Below are positions 1-8,531 of a stretch of 64,000 bases of DNA, one piece after another. Below the pieces are notes generated by a model. The model saw nothing but the letters and a program-made list of their open reading frames with translations. It did no database searches and was not told the origin of the DNA. The first letter of the stretch is position 1. Each line of letters begins with the position of its first letter. Source of the DNA: Paenibacillus endophyticus (GTDB taxonomy: Bacteria > Bacillota > Bacilli > Paenibacillales > Paenibacillaceae). The DNA lies in the NCBI RefSeq assembly GCF_014192395.1, contig NZ_JACHXW010000032.1, positions 1-64,000 of the forward strand, read 5' to 3'. The position numbers and the translations under genes were made by a program.

Positions 1-58
1 CTCCAGCGCCAATGGTACTTAGACCGCAGGGTCTTGGGAGAGTAGGACGTCGCCAAGC
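1..58 (+). rRNA. rrf: 5S ribosomal RNA, 3' end (partial)
   Basis: The window opens inside the 3' half of a 5S rRNA: the stretch with gaccgcagggtc, gggagagtaggacgtcg and the closing gccaagc is the conserved 3' domain of Bacillota 5S rRNA. The 5' half lies outside the window. An intrinsic terminator follows at once, so this is the last gene of an rRNA operon, and the downstream genes are not part of it. Confidence 0.93.
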
Positions 59-65
59 ACGAGAG

Positions 66-96
66 ACCTATCGCATGTGATGCGATAGGTTTTTTG
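66..96 (+). terminator. rRNA operon terminator
   Basis: A perfect 11-bp stem (acctatcgcat / atgcgataggt) with a 3-nt loop is followed by a run of T. It ends the rRNA operon. Confidence 0.9.
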
Positions 97-130
97 TTTG
101 TTCTGATATTAAATACGTCATAAAACCAAG

Positions 131-166
131 AGGCCTTAGAACGCTCTACGTGAGCATCTAAGGCCT
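131..166 (-). terminator. terminator of the membrane protein gene on the minus strand
   Basis: Arms aggccttaga and tctaaggcct form a 10-bp stem with a second inner stem (gctc/gagc). Read on the minus strand it lies just after the stop codon of the 172-702 gene and is followed by a T-rich stretch. It may work in both directions. Confidence 0.7.
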
Positions 167-171
167 GTCTA

Positions 172-702
172 CTAACGGCGGTAATAGGAGGCTTCTTTAG
201 ATTCAAGCCGGAGCACGCCATCATTCTGTTCTTTACGAAATGAAAAGGATAGAAGCAAACGCGGAATGAGCAGCCATAGATGCCAGCTTACGATGCTTAT
301 CATCAATGATTCCTTAACCCAAGGATAAAGAAGTGCTACAGTACATAAGCCAATCCAGAACATATGACGATGCACACGGCGAAATAAAAGCAGTTTAATG
401 TCATTGGCAGGCTTGAATCCGATCCATGGAGGCGCAATTCTCCAAATCCATTTGCGGTCGGCAGCTTCGTCTACTCCAATAAAAGTAACAAGAATAATGG
501 CGATATGTATAATTTGTACGACCGCAAATCCGAATAACCAGGAGAATAATCCGTCCATTTGATACATAAGCACTTGGAATGCAAGGAATATCGCTGCTAT
601 AAGTATGTGGCTCTGGATGAGCTCAGTACGAATAATCGTTCGTTTTACAAGTTGGTATTGGTAAATGGTAGCGTTTTTTTGCTCAGATAATTTTTGATGC
701 AT
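172..702 (-). CDS. integral membrane protein of unknown function
   Basis: A 176-residue protein with about four hydrophobic segments (roughly residues 30-48, 52-76, 113-129 and 131-153) and a basic, hydrophilic C-terminus. I do not recognise a family. I chose the ATG at 702 because AAAGGA (713-718 on the plus-strand numbering) sits 9 nt upstream; an in-frame TTG at 726 would add eight residues but lacks a ribosome site. It is the only minus-strand gene before abrB and has its own terminator, so it is a monocistronic unit between the rRNA operon and gin. No function is proposed. Confidence 0.75.
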   Translation of the reverse strand: MHQKLSEQKNATIYQYQLVKRTIIRTELIQSHILIAAIFLAFQVLMYQMDGLFSWLFGFAVVQIIHIAIILVTFIGVDEAADRKWIWRIAPPWIGFKPANDIKLLLFRRVHRHMFWIGLCTVALLYPWVKESLMISIVSWHLWLLIPRLLLSFSFRKEQNDGVLRLESKEASYYRR

Positions 703-869
703 AGCTAGGCGTCCTTTCTTTATCAACCTGACAAGCGACTCTCGTTAACTATATCGGTATTTATTGGCTAACTATCCATAGCTTTGGCGAAACAATTTTC
801 TTGAAACAGTAACCATTTGCCCAGATGGGGCATACGATATATAAATATTTGAAATGCACTATGAAACAA

Positions 870-899
870 GTATAAAAAGATAGACTATGTGTCATAATA
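870..899 (+). promoter_or_regulatory. candidate sigma-F promoter of gin
   Basis: GTATA (870-874), 15 nt, then TGTCATAATA (890-899). This matches the B. subtilis sigma-F consensus (GYATA-N15-GGNNANAHTR) in every defined position but one. Gin is a sigma-F target in B. subtilis, which supports the call. Confidence 0.65.
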
Positions 900-936
900 G
901 TAGCTATATAGGAACAAGCAGAAAGCGGGGATTGTT

Positions 937-1128
937 ATGGACGATAATCGCGAGTATCAATGCAATATTTGCAGCGAAACGAAAGAAGAAGGTCAAGGTA
1001 TCCGAATTGTGACTGGCTTCATATGCGAAAGCTGTGAAACGGAAATGGTCAAAACGGATGTTAAGGATGCCAAGTATCCATTTTTTATCCATCAGATGAA
1101 ACAGATATTTTTAGGTAAAAATGCATGA
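937..1128 (+). CDS. gin: anti-sigma-G factor Gin (CsfB)
   Basis: A 63-residue protein with two CxxC pairs (C9/C12 and C30/C33), the zinc-binding arrangement of Gin/CsfB. In B. subtilis Gin binds sigma-G (and sigma-E) and keeps late forespore transcription from starting too early. Position just upstream of the yaaO-tmk-darA cluster is the same as in B. subtilis, although xpaC and yaaN are missing. The start ATG has an AAGCGGGG ribosome site. A candidate sigma-F promoter lies 38-67 bp upstream and a terminator overlaps the stop codon, so the gene is monocistronic. Confidence 0.88.
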   Translation: MDDNREYQCNICSETKEEGQGIRIVTGFICESCETEMVKTDVKDAKYPFFIHQMKQIFLGKNA

Positions 1129-1161
1129 GCGGTTTCTGATTACAGAAGCTGCTCTTTTTTT
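1127..1161 (+). terminator. terminator of gin
   Basis: Interrupted hairpin (gagc..ttctg / cagaa..gctc) followed by seven to eight T. It begins within the gin stop codon. Confidence 0.75.
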
Positions 1162-1230
1162 GTATGAGGTTAAGGTACAATGGAGTAAACCATTATTATG
1201 CATGCATATTGAAGGGATTGTCATTATATA

Positions 1231-2733
1231 ATGAAGCCATTTATAGCACCTGTATTCGAAGCTTTGCTCCAGCATGCCAAATCAGCAGTTACGGGGTTCC
1301 ACGTGCCAGGCCATCATGGCGGGAAAGCGCTCAACCAGCCTGGATGGACCGATTCAACAGATGCAAAGGTAATTGAATATTTTTACAAAATAATGGAAAT
1401 TGATGTGACAGAACTTTCGTCAACAGATGATTTGCACCATCCGGAGGCTTGCATTAAAGAAGCTCAGCAGTTAGCGGCCCTTACTTTTGGCTCAGATGAT
1501 TCTTATTTTTTGGTAGGCGGCAGCACATCAGGCAATATTGCTTTGCTGCTTACGGTCTGCGAACCGAATGACCTAGTGATCGTACAGCGCAACGTACATA
1601 AGTCTGTGCTTAATGGCTTGCGCTTAGCAGGAGCTCGTGCTGTGTTTCTATTGCCCGAGCTGGAATCACATTCCGGATTAGCGACCATACCTTCTGTTCA
1701 GGATGTGAAAGCAGCGCTTGCTAAATACCCGGAGGCGAAAGCAGTCTTTTTGTCCAATCCTAATTATTATGGCATGAAAGTTAATCTTGCTCCGTATGCA
1801 GAGGCTATCCACCATTATCATATACCGTTATTAGTTGATGAAGCTCATGGCGCTCATTTTGGCATGCACAGCGCCTTCCCGCGTTCTGCGTTATCAGAGG
1901 GGGCAGATGCAGTCGTGCAGTCAGCTCATAAGACGCTGCCAACGTTGACTATGGGGGCTCTGCTTCATGTTCAAGGCGACCGAATCGCGAGAAGCGTGTT
2001 AAGCGAGTCATTAGCGATGATTCAAAGCTCGAGCCCTTCATTTCCGATTATTGCGTCTATCGATATTTCCCGAGCAATGATCGATGCGTTAGGTCCGTCT
2101 ATGTTCGAACAAAGCTTAAACGCGGCAGAAGCCTTCCGTTCGTGGCTAATCAGACAAGATACCGACATTTGTGAAATGACTATAGAAAGTGGAACAATGC
2201 TTGAACTAAGCAAGGATCCGTTGAGAGTCGTGCTTTTTGATAAAACAGGCAGGCAGACGGGCTTCGAGCTGCAGCACATGCTGGAGACGCATGGTTGTTA
2301 TATTGAAATGGCTGACCCCCGATATGCTGTACTGGTTTTTGGAATTCAAACTTCATTGCATGATATACAGAAGCTTCAATATGCAATTACACAGCTGGAT
2401 GACAGAAGATCGAAGAAACAGGAAAGCATTAAGGAACTACGATATGAACGTGGCTTCTTTAGTCCTGATGAGAACCGGATTTCGGAGCCTGTTTCGTTTG
2501 CGAGAGCCAGGTTTAAGAATGAAGCAACAGAACGCATACATTTGGAGGATTCCGTGCACCATATTTCGGCCGAGCTGGTTGTACCGTATCCGCCAGGAAT
2601 TGCCGTGCTCTATCCAGGCGAAAAGATTACGGCTGCAGCGATAACCCGAATTAAGGAGCTGTCGTTGGCAGGCGCTAAGTTCCAAGGCGCAAGCGATGGG
2701 CAAATGAAAACAATTGCGGTATACCGCGAATAG
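1231..2733 (+). CDS. yaaO: Orn/Lys/Arg decarboxylase family protein (YaaO-like)
   Basis: A 500-residue PLP-dependent fold-type I decarboxylase. The PLP lysine is K234 in the SAHKT motif, preceded by the D203-E-A-H-G-A-H cofactor strand and an N-terminal GFHVPGHHGG motif. The short form (about 500 residues without the N-terminal wing domain of the E. coli enzymes) is the YaaO/SpeA type. The substrate (lysine, ornithine or arginine) cannot be decided from sequence. It stands directly upstream of tmk as in B. subtilis. The ribosome site is weak (gaaggga, about 15 nt before the ATG). Confidence 0.88.
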   Translation: MKPFIAPVFEALLQHAKSAVTGFHVPGHHGGKALNQPGWTDSTDAKVIEYFYKIMEIDVTELSSTDDLHHPEACIKEAQQLAALTFGSDDSYFLVGGSTSGNIALLLTVCEPNDLVIVQRNVHKSVLNGLRLAGARAVFLLPELESHSGLATIPSVQDVKAALAKYPEAKAVFLSNPNYYGMKVNLAPYAEAIHHYHIPLLVDEAHGAHFGMHSAFPRSALSEGADAVVQSAHKTLPTLTMGALLHVQGDRIARSVLSESLAMIQSSSPSFPIIASIDISRAMIDALGPSMFEQSLNAAEAFRSWLIRQDTDICEMTIESGTMLELSKDPLRVVLFDKTGRQTGFELQHMLETHGCYIEMADPRYAVLVFGIQTSLHDIQKLQYAITQLDDRRSKKQESIKELRYERGFFSPDENRISEPVSFARARFKNEATERIHLEDSVHHISAELVVPYPPGIAVLYPGEKITAAAITRIKELSLAGAKFQGASDGQMKTIAVYRE

Positions 2734-2775
2734 ACAGATTGGACAGAAGCTTTTGAAAAATGAAGTATTTCTTCA

Positions 2776-2804
2776 TTGTACAAGGCATACTGCTTTGTTA
2801 ATAT
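2776..2804 (+). promoter_or_regulatory. candidate sigma-A promoter of the tmk cluster
   Basis: TTGTAC, 17 nt, TAATAT. It lies between yaaO and tmk and would drive tmk-darA-yaaR-holB-ricT-yabA. A small hairpin (aatgaag/cttcatt, about 2760-2777) just upstream could end yaaO transcription. Confidence 0.5.
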
Positions 2805-2848
2805 AGAAGAAAGTATAGTTAACATAAACGTTAGGAGAAGCCTTAGTT

Positions 2849-3505
2849 TTGAGAAAAGGTATTTTCATCACCATAGAAGGCGGCGAGGGAGCCGGCAAAT
2901 CGACACTGATTGAACAGCTTTCGAATATAATGCTTCAAAGAGGAGTAGCGGTTATAACAACGCGAGAACCTGGCGGGATTCCAATTTCGGAGCAGATTCG
3001 AGGCGTTATTCTGGATCGCAGTCATACGGCAATGGATGCTAGGACAGAGGCGCTGCTTTATGCAGCAGCCCGTAGACAGCATTTGGTGGAGAAGGTCGCA
3101 CCAGCGCTGGAGCAAGGACTAATGGTCATATGCGATCGGTTCGTAGATAGCAGCTTGGCTTATCAAGGGCATGCTCGCGGTCTAGGAATGGATGAAGTAT
3201 GGTCAATTAATCAATTCGCGATACAGGAATTTATGCCTGATCTGACGATCTACATGGATATTTCTCCAGATATCGGTCTTAAGCGTATCGCCGATGCTTC
3301 CGAGCGGGAGATTAACCGATTGGATCTTGAGAAACATTCGTTTCATGAAAAGGTAAGAGAAGGCTATCTGCAGCTGTTGCAGCAAAATCCGGATCGAATG
3401 GTGTTAATTGATGCCGAACAACGTCCGGAAATGGTGTTTAATGACGTTTTAGAAGCAATCGACAGTCGATTTGCAGGATTTTATGCAACCGATGTCAAAC
3501 TTTAA
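2849..3505 (+). CDS. tmk: thymidylate kinase
   Basis: Phosphorylates dTMP to dTDP for DNA synthesis. The 218-residue protein has a P-loop EGGEGAGKST at residues 9-18, the CDRF/SSLAYQG nucleoside-binding segment and the usual family length. The start is TTG at 2849, with AGGAGAA about 10 nt upstream. It opens a conserved replication/repair cluster (tmk, darA, yaaR, holB) in the standard Bacillota order. Confidence 0.96.
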   Translation: MRKGIFITIEGGEGAGKSTLIEQLSNIMLQRGVAVITTREPGGIPISEQIRGVILDRSHTAMDARTEALLYAAARRQHLVEKVAPALEQGLMVICDRFVDSSLAYQGHARGLGMDEVWSINQFAIQEFMPDLTIYMDISPDIGLKRIADASEREINRLDLEKHSFHEKVREGYLQLLQQNPDRMVLIDAEQRPEMVFNDVLEAIDSRFAGFYATDVKL

Positions 3506-3629
3506 AGTATAGACTTTTTTATTGCACGCAGTAATCTCTTTGAGACCGTTCTCAAAGGGGCATGCGGTCGATGAGCATGAGTATGAACCATCAATAACCT
3601 ATTCTAATAGTAGTCAAGGGGGAATGAAG

Positions 3630-3959
3630 ATGAAATTAGTAATCGCGGTTATTCAAGATAAGGATAGCAATCGACTGTCAAACGCGCTTGTGCGCGAAGG
3701 ATTCAGAGCGACAAAGCTTGCAAGTACTGGTGGGTTTCTAAGAGCGGGCAATACTACTTTTATGATCGGTATAGAGGACGAAAGAGTACATGAGGTGTTG
3801 CAGGTAATTAATGCGAATTGCAAGGTGCGGGACCAGCTGGTTACTCCTGTATCACCGATGGGCGGTTCAACCGATTCATATATTCCTTTCCCCGTCGAAG
3901 TTCAAGTTGGGGGCGCAGCAGTATTCGTCATACCAGTTGAACGATTCGAGCATTTCTGA
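3630..3959 (+). CDS. darA: cyclic di-AMP-binding PII-like protein DarA
   Basis: A 109-residue protein equal in length to B. subtilis DarA (YaaQ), a PII-like trimer that binds c-di-AMP. The N-terminal MKLVIAVIQDKDS strand and the GGFLRAGNTTFMIG segment of the T/B-loop region are conserved. I start it at the ATG at 3630, 7 nt after AAGGGGG; an upstream TTG at 3522 would add 36 unconserved residues. It is one of two c-di-AMP sensors in the window, the other being the riboswitch at 11.4 kb. The downstream partner of DarA is not known from sequence. Confidence 0.93.
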   Translation: MKLVIAVIQDKDSNRLSNALVREGFRATKLASTGGFLRAGNTTFMIGIEDERVHEVLQVINANCKVRDQLVTPVSPMGGSTDSYIPFPVEVQVGGAAVFVIPVERFEHF

Positions 3960-3975
3960 TTGGGCGTGACAAAAG

Positions 3976-4419
3976 ATGAAAATTGATCAGGGTTTCAGGC
4001 CGTTAGGGCAAAACCGTACAAATAACGATGCGTCAAGCAAGCAGGTTCAGCCTAAAAATTTTGCGGACGTCATGGTACAGCAGGATGCTGATCGCACTGC
4101 AGAACAGCTGCAGCTGAAGCTGCAGGATATTCATAGGCAAGGCGAGCGGCTTAGCCGAATCATGACAGTGCGGGAATTAAAGCTATACCGTCAAATGATT
4201 AAGAAGTTTTTGGAGGATACGGTCAGGCGCGGTGTCGTGTTGAAAGAGGTCAAAGGCTTTGATCGCAGAGGTCGTATCAAGCGATACAAGCTTTTGGATG
4301 AGATTGATGCCACACTGATTGCCATGGCTGAGGACTTGCTCGACAGCGAACAAGGAAGAATTGACTTGCTTAATAAAATTGGCGAGATAAGGGGTTTGCT
4401 AATCAACTTGTTGTTTTGA
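3976..4419 (+). CDS. yaaR: YaaR family protein (DUF327)
   Basis: A 147-residue, mostly helical and highly charged protein with the YaaR family core: a long amphipathic helix with VRELKLYRQMIKKFLED and a conserved GFDRRGRIKRYKL segment. Function is unknown in all species I am aware of. It sits 16 nt after darA and 33 nt before holB, the same neighbours as in B. subtilis, so it is co-transcribed with the replication genes. Confidence 0.88.
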   Translation: MKIDQGFRPLGQNRTNNDASSKQVQPKNFADVMVQQDADRTAEQLQLKLQDIHRQGERLSRIMTVRELKLYRQMIKKFLEDTVRRGVVLKEVKGFDRRGRIKRYKLLDEIDATLIAMAEDLLDSEQGRIDLLNKIGEIRGLLINLLF

Positions 4420-4452
4420 TTAGCCGGCCATAGGGAAAGGTAAGGAACGGCT

Positions 4453-5430
4453 ATGAGCCTTGAACAAATTCCAGGGCAATGGAAAGCACAGCGAATTCTC
4501 TCGCATGCACTGCAAAGCGGAAAGGTTTCTCACGCTTATTTATTTAACGGACCTTCAGGCACTGGACGTATGGCAATGGCTCGTGAATTCGCGAAGGCGC
4601 TGTTCTGTACAGCAGGAGGCGCAGACTCATGCGGAGAGTGCTTAGAGTGCAGAAAGTTCGAACATGGGAATCAAACGGATTTAACGATTGTAACCCCTGA
4701 CGGCCAATCGATCAAAATCGACCAAATTCGAGAACTTCAGCGTGATTTCTCCTATCGCAACAGTGGAACGAAGCGAAAGGTATATATGATTGAGCAGGCC
4801 GACAAGATGACGATGCAAGCGGCAAACAGCCTGCTTAAGTTTTTGGAGGAGCCCCTGTCACCGGTTGTTGCTATATTGATAACGGATAATGGACAAGCTG
4901 TTCTTCCAACGATTCGATCACGTACGCAGTGGGTTCCCTTTCTCCCAATGCCGCCTGAGAGCATGCTGCAGGTTCTGATAGCTGAGGGCGCACCATCCAT
5001 TCTGGCTCGAACGGCAGTCCATTTAACGTCCGGACTGGATGGAGCGAGACAATTTCTCCAGCAGAATCAGTTTGCAGAAATTAGAACCCTAGTGATACAA
5101 TTAGGCAAGGAGAGTTTGACCCGATTCACCGCGGCGATGATCACTGCTGGACAGCAGCTATTTAAAACGGATTTAGTGGAGCATACACAGCTGCTGCTGT
5201 CGTTATTAGTTATATGGTTTAAAGATTTGATACAATTCCAGGCCGGTAGGCAGGACAACATTGTTTTTATAGATCAGTTGGATTGGTTAAGCAAACATGC
5301 CTTCAATCGTTCATTCGCAGGTTGGGTGTCCTGCATCGAGCATACGTTAGAAGCGAGTAAGCGTATGCGCGCAAATGTTACGCCTCAGCTCGCATTTGAG
5401 CAACTATTGGTAAACTTACAGGAGGGCTAA
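4453..5430 (+). CDS. holB: DNA polymerase III subunit delta'
   Basis: A 325-residue clamp-loader subunit with an AAA+ fold. A zinc module is formed by C52, C60, C63 and C66 (SCGECLEC). The P-loop reads GPSGTGRM at residues 33-40, with Arg instead of the usual Lys, in line with delta' being the rigid, non-hydrolysing arm of the loader. The SIKIDQIRELQ segment and LLKFLEEP follow. The gene ends 3 nt before ricT, so translation is probably coupled. Confidence 0.94.
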   Translation: MSLEQIPGQWKAQRILSHALQSGKVSHAYLFNGPSGTGRMAMAREFAKALFCTAGGADSCGECLECRKFEHGNQTDLTIVTPDGQSIKIDQIRELQRDFSYRNSGTKRKVYMIEQADKMTMQAANSLLKFLEEPLSPVVAILITDNGQAVLPTIRSRTQWVPFLPMPPESMLQVLIAEGAPSILARTAVHLTSGLDGARQFLQQNQFAEIRTLVIQLGKESLTRFTAAMITAGQQLFKTDLVEHTQLLLSLLVIWFKDLIQFQAGRQDNIVFIDQLDWLSKHAFNRSFAGWVSCIEHTLEASKRMRANVTPQLAFEQLLVNLQEG

Positions 5431-5433
5431 TTC

Positions 5434-6237
5434 TTGTATAATGTCATCGGTGTCCGTTTCAAGAAAGCGGGCAAGATCTATTACTTTGATCCGGTTGAGC
5501 ATCCCGTGGATAAGGAGCAACATGTTATTGTTGAAACAGCACGCGGAATCGAATACGGTAAAGTGGTGGTGGGACAGAAGCAAGTCGGTGAATCGGATGT
5601 CGTTCTTCCTCTTAAGAAAGTGATACGTATTGCAAGCGATGTGGATGCGAAAGTCGTCGAGGAAAATCGCGCTGCAGCTAAAAATGCGTTTTCTACTTGT
5701 CTTGAAAAGATAAAAGGACATCAGCTGCGAATGAAGCTGGTTGATGTCGAATTTACGTTTGACCGCAACAAAATTATATTTTACTTTACGGCAGAAGGCA
5801 GAGTAGACTTCCGTGAGCTAGTTAAGGATCTTGCCAGCGTGTTTCGTACACGGATTGAGCTCAGACAAATCGGAGTTCGTGATGAGGCGAAAATGCTTGG
5901 CGGGATTGGCCCATGTGGACGTGTATTATGCTGCTCCTCTTGGCTGGGTGATTTCGAGCCCGTATCCATTAAGATGGCCAAGGATCAGAATTTATCGCTT
6001 AATCCGACAAAAATATCAGGATTATGCGGACGCCTCATGTGCTGCCTAAAATATGAGCATGACAATTACGAAAGCATCCGCGAGGAGCTTCCGGCAATTG
6101 GTAAATTCGTGGTCACCTCATATGGTGAGGGTAAAGTAACGGGCATTAACACATCCACCAAAAGCGTGTATGTGCAGTTATTTGATACACCAGGTAAACC
6201 GAAAGAACTGTCGATGGATGATGTCGTCATCAAATAA
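5434..6237 (+). CDS. ricT: RicT (YaaT), PSP1-domain protein of the RicAFT complex
   Basis: A 267-residue PSP1-domain protein. In B. subtilis RicT works with RicA and RicF in RNA maturation (as a specificity factor for RNase Y) and in the phosphorelay, sporulation and biofilm formation; the complex carries iron-sulfur clusters. The cysteine sets GPCGRVLCCSSW and GLCGRLMCCLKYEHD, which supply cluster ligands, are intact. The start is TTG at 5434, 6 nt after GGAGGG. Confidence 0.94.
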   Translation: MYNVIGVRFKKAGKIYYFDPVEHPVDKEQHVIVETARGIEYGKVVVGQKQVGESDVVLPLKKVIRIASDVDAKVVEENRAAAKNAFSTCLEKIKGHQLRMKLVDVEFTFDRNKIIFYFTAEGRVDFRELVKDLASVFRTRIELRQIGVRDEAKMLGGIGPCGRVLCCSSWLGDFEPVSIKMAKDQNLSLNPTKISGLCGRLMCCLKYEHDNYESIREELPAIGKFVVTSYGEGKVTGINTSTKSVYVQLFDTPGKPKELSMDDVVIK

Positions 6238-6299
6238 GCGGCAGAGTGCGATTCTCACGGGTGAGGTTACACTCACGCTTGAAGCTCTGGGGTGGGAAC

Positions 6300-6701
6300 T
6301 TGGAGAAGAACAAGATTTTTGCGAAAATGGACGAGTTGGATAGCCAAGTAGGCGTGTTCCATAAGGAGCTTACCGATTTGAAGCAGAAGGTAAAAGAGCT
6401 GCTTGAGGATAATAAGCGTCTAAGTGAGGAGAACAACCAGCTGCGTCAGTTGTTTAAGAGAGAAGCAGAGCTGGAGCGCGAAGTGGTTAAAGCGCCAGCC
6501 AAAGGCAAGAAGCCTGGTGCAAATCAAGAGGTTCTTCTTCCACCTGATCATGCTTTCGCAGAAGCGAGTGTCGCGATCGGAGAAGGACATGACAATTTGA
6601 CCCGGCTGTACCACGAAGGATTCCACATATGCAACGTATATTACGGGCATTTGCGGACGGAGGGAGACTGTTTATTCTGTCTTTCCTTTTTAAATAAATA
6701 A
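6300..6701 (+). CDS. yabA: replication initiation control protein YabA
   Basis: A 133-residue protein with an N-terminal leucine-zipper coiled coil (about residues 8-60) and a C-terminal zinc motif (H..C near FHICNVYYG and CLFC). YabA bridges DnaA and DnaN and limits re-initiation. I start it at TTG 6300 after GGTGGGA; upstream in-frame codons lack a ribosome site and would add unconserved residues. It follows ricT by about 60 nt. Confidence 0.93.
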   Translation: MEKNKIFAKMDELDSQVGVFHKELTDLKQKVKELLEDNKRLSEENNQLRQLFKREAELEREVVKAPAKGKKPGANQEVLLPPDHAFAEASVAIGEGHDNLTRLYHEGFHICNVYYGHLRTEGDCLFCLSFLNK

Positions 6702-6721
6702 TGGAATCCATATCGACATGC

Positions 6722-6751
6722 CGTCCTTGCCGCAAAGGGCGGTATTTTTAT
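6722..6751 (+). terminator. probable terminator after yabA
   Basis: ccgtcctt / aagggcgg interrupted stem followed by tatttttatt. It separates the tmk-yabA unit from trmN6-rsmI. Confidence 0.6.
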
Positions 6752-6806
6752 TCATATATAGCTATGCAATAATGAAAACAAACCAGGACGAGGAGCGGCT
6801 TACAAC

Positions 6807-7523
6807 GTGTCGGAACAAATAACTTTAGCAGCAAATGAACGGCTTGATGATCTCATGACAGAATCAGGCCTGAAAATTATACAAAGCAGGGAAGTGTTCA
6901 GCTTCTCGCTTGACGCTGTATTGCTTTCTCGATTTGCAAGTATTCCGAAGCATGGTCGCATCGTTGACTTATGTACGGGAAATGGCGTTATTCCTATGCT
7001 ACTGACGACAAGAACGAATGCAAAGATCGATGCGGTTGAAATTCAGCCAAGACTTGCCGATATGGCTAGAAGAAGCGTTGAGCTTAATCAGTTAACGGAG
7101 CAAATTACAGTGATTGAGCAGGATCTTAAATTATATCCTAAGCTAGCGGGAAATGGGATATATGATGCAGTTACCGTTAATCCGCCTTATATGCCGGTCA
7201 CAGCAGGTGAACAGAATGAAAATGAGCATTACGCAATAGCTAGGCATGAGATTCATTGTACGCTTGAGGATGTAGCTGAGGCTTGCTCGCGGCTTGTCCG
7301 TCCAGGCGGTAAAGTCTCAATGGTGCATCGCCCGTCTAGGCTGTTGGATATCGTTGAAACGATGCGCAAATGGAGACTTGAGCCTAAGCGCATTCAATTT
7401 GTCCATCCACATGCAAATGCTGAGGCTAATATGGTGCTAATAGAAGCGATGCGTGATGGCAAGCCGGATATTAAGCTTCTTCCGCCTATTATGGTTTATG
7501 AGAATGGGGTGCAAATCGTTTGA
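6807..7523 (+). CDS. trmN6: tRNA1(Val) (adenine(37)-N6)-methyltransferase
   Basis: A 238-residue SAM-dependent methyltransferase (YabB). Motif I is VDLCTGNGVIP and the catalytic N6-adenine motif is NPPYMP. It starts at GTG 6807 after GAGGAGCGG. The stop overlaps the rsmI start by 4 nt; in B. subtilis the small gene yazA lies between the two but is absent here. Confidence 0.92.
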   Translation: MSEQITLAANERLDDLMTESGLKIIQSREVFSFSLDAVLLSRFASIPKHGRIVDLCTGNGVIPMLLTTRTNAKIDAVEIQPRLADMARRSVELNQLTEQITVIEQDLKLYPKLAGNGIYDAVTVNPPYMPVTAGEQNENEHYAIARHEIHCTLEDVAEACSRLVRPGGKVSMVHRPSRLLDIVETMRKWRLEPKRIQFVHPHANAEANMVLIEAMRDGKPDIKLLPPIMVYENGVQIV

Positions 7524-8404
7524 ATATACAAAAAAGCTTTGCTGACGCAGCAGCTTCCGGTGTAGGCAGCCTTTATCTCGTCGCTACACCAATAGGCAAT
7601 CTAGAGGATATGACCTTTCGTGCGATTCGCACGCTTAAGGAGGTGCAGCTCATTGCAGCAGAGGATACGAGACAAACTCGTAAGCTGCTTACACATTTTG
7701 AAATACCGACGAGAATTGTAAGCTATCATGAGCATAACAAGCGGGCTAGCGGGCCTGAGCTGGTCAGATTGCTGCTAGAAGGACAATCGATTGCACTCGT
7801 TAGCGATGCGGGGTTACCGGCCATATCAGATCCAGGGGCAGACCTTGTGAAAGAAGCTATCGAGAATGACATTCCGGTGATTCCTATTCCTGGTGCAAAT
7901 GCAGCATTGTCTGCCCTTATTATCTCGGGTTTGCCGACTGACCGTTTCTTGTTCGCAGGATTCCCTCCACGCGAGAAAAAATCATTAACCAAGTGGCTGC
8001 AAGAGATGCAAGGCCAAGCAGGGACGCTTCTATTCTATGAATCTCCGCATCGGATCAGTAAAACACTCGTTATTCTCGGCGAGGTTCTTGGAGATCGCCA
8101 AATCGCATGCATAAGAGAGTTAACGAAGCGCCACGAGGAAGCCATACGCGGAACGATATCGGAATGTATAGATTGGTTTGAGGAGCATCCGCCTCAAGGA
8201 GAATTCTGTGTAGTCGTAGAGGGAGCAGGAGGAATAGGCGCAAGTGAGCAGCCGGCCGCTGTGATTTGGTGGAAGGACCTAGACCTAGCGGCACATGTTG
8301 CCCACTACGAGGAACAATACGACCGTAAGGAAGCAATAAAAAGAGCAGCGCTTGATCGAGGTTTACCTAAACGCGACGTATATAATGAGGTAAACAGAGG
8401 ATAA
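7520..8404 (+). CDS. rsmI: 16S rRNA (cytidine(1402)-2'-O)-methyltransferase
   Basis: A 294-residue tetrapyrrole-methylase-fold enzyme that methylates the ribose of C1402 in the ribosomal P site. Typical motifs are LYLVATPIGNLEDMTFRA, AAEDTRQTRKLL, SDAGLPAISDPG and PGANAALSALIISGLP. The start is TTG at 7520, overlapping the trmN6 stop (ttga), so it relies on translational coupling. Confidence 0.94.
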   Translation: MNIQKSFADAAASGVGSLYLVATPIGNLEDMTFRAIRTLKEVQLIAAEDTRQTRKLLTHFEIPTRIVSYHEHNKRASGPELVRLLLEGQSIALVSDAGLPAISDPGADLVKEAIENDIPVIPIPGANAALSALIISGLPTDRFLFAGFPPREKKSLTKWLQEMQGQAGTLLFYESPHRISKTLVILGEVLGDRQIACIRELTKRHEEAIRGTISECIDWFEEHPPQGEFCVVVEGAGGIGASEQPAAVIWWKDLDLAAHVAHYEEQYDRKEAIKRAALDRGLPKRDVYNEVNRG

Positions 8405-8429
8405 TGAGTTAAAAACAGGAAATGTAGAC

Positions 8430-8468
8430 AAAAAAAGACCTTCCTGGCCGGGTTCAAGCACAGGAAGG
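8430..8468 (-). terminator. terminator of abrB, shared with the convergent rsmI end
   Basis: ccttcctg / caggaagg stem (8439-8446 and 8461-8468). On the minus strand it is followed by a strong T tract, so it serves abrB; on the plus strand the tract is missing. Confidence 0.75.
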
Positions 8469-8531
8469 CATCAAGGAGTATAAAAAAGGTTAGAATTAAC
8501 AAGTTGATAAGTACAGTATAACCTATTTTTT

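Noticed and set aside
904..1092. 62-codon minus-strand frame opposite gin
   Set aside because: Shadow of the real gene; gin has the ribosome site, zinc motif and promoter.
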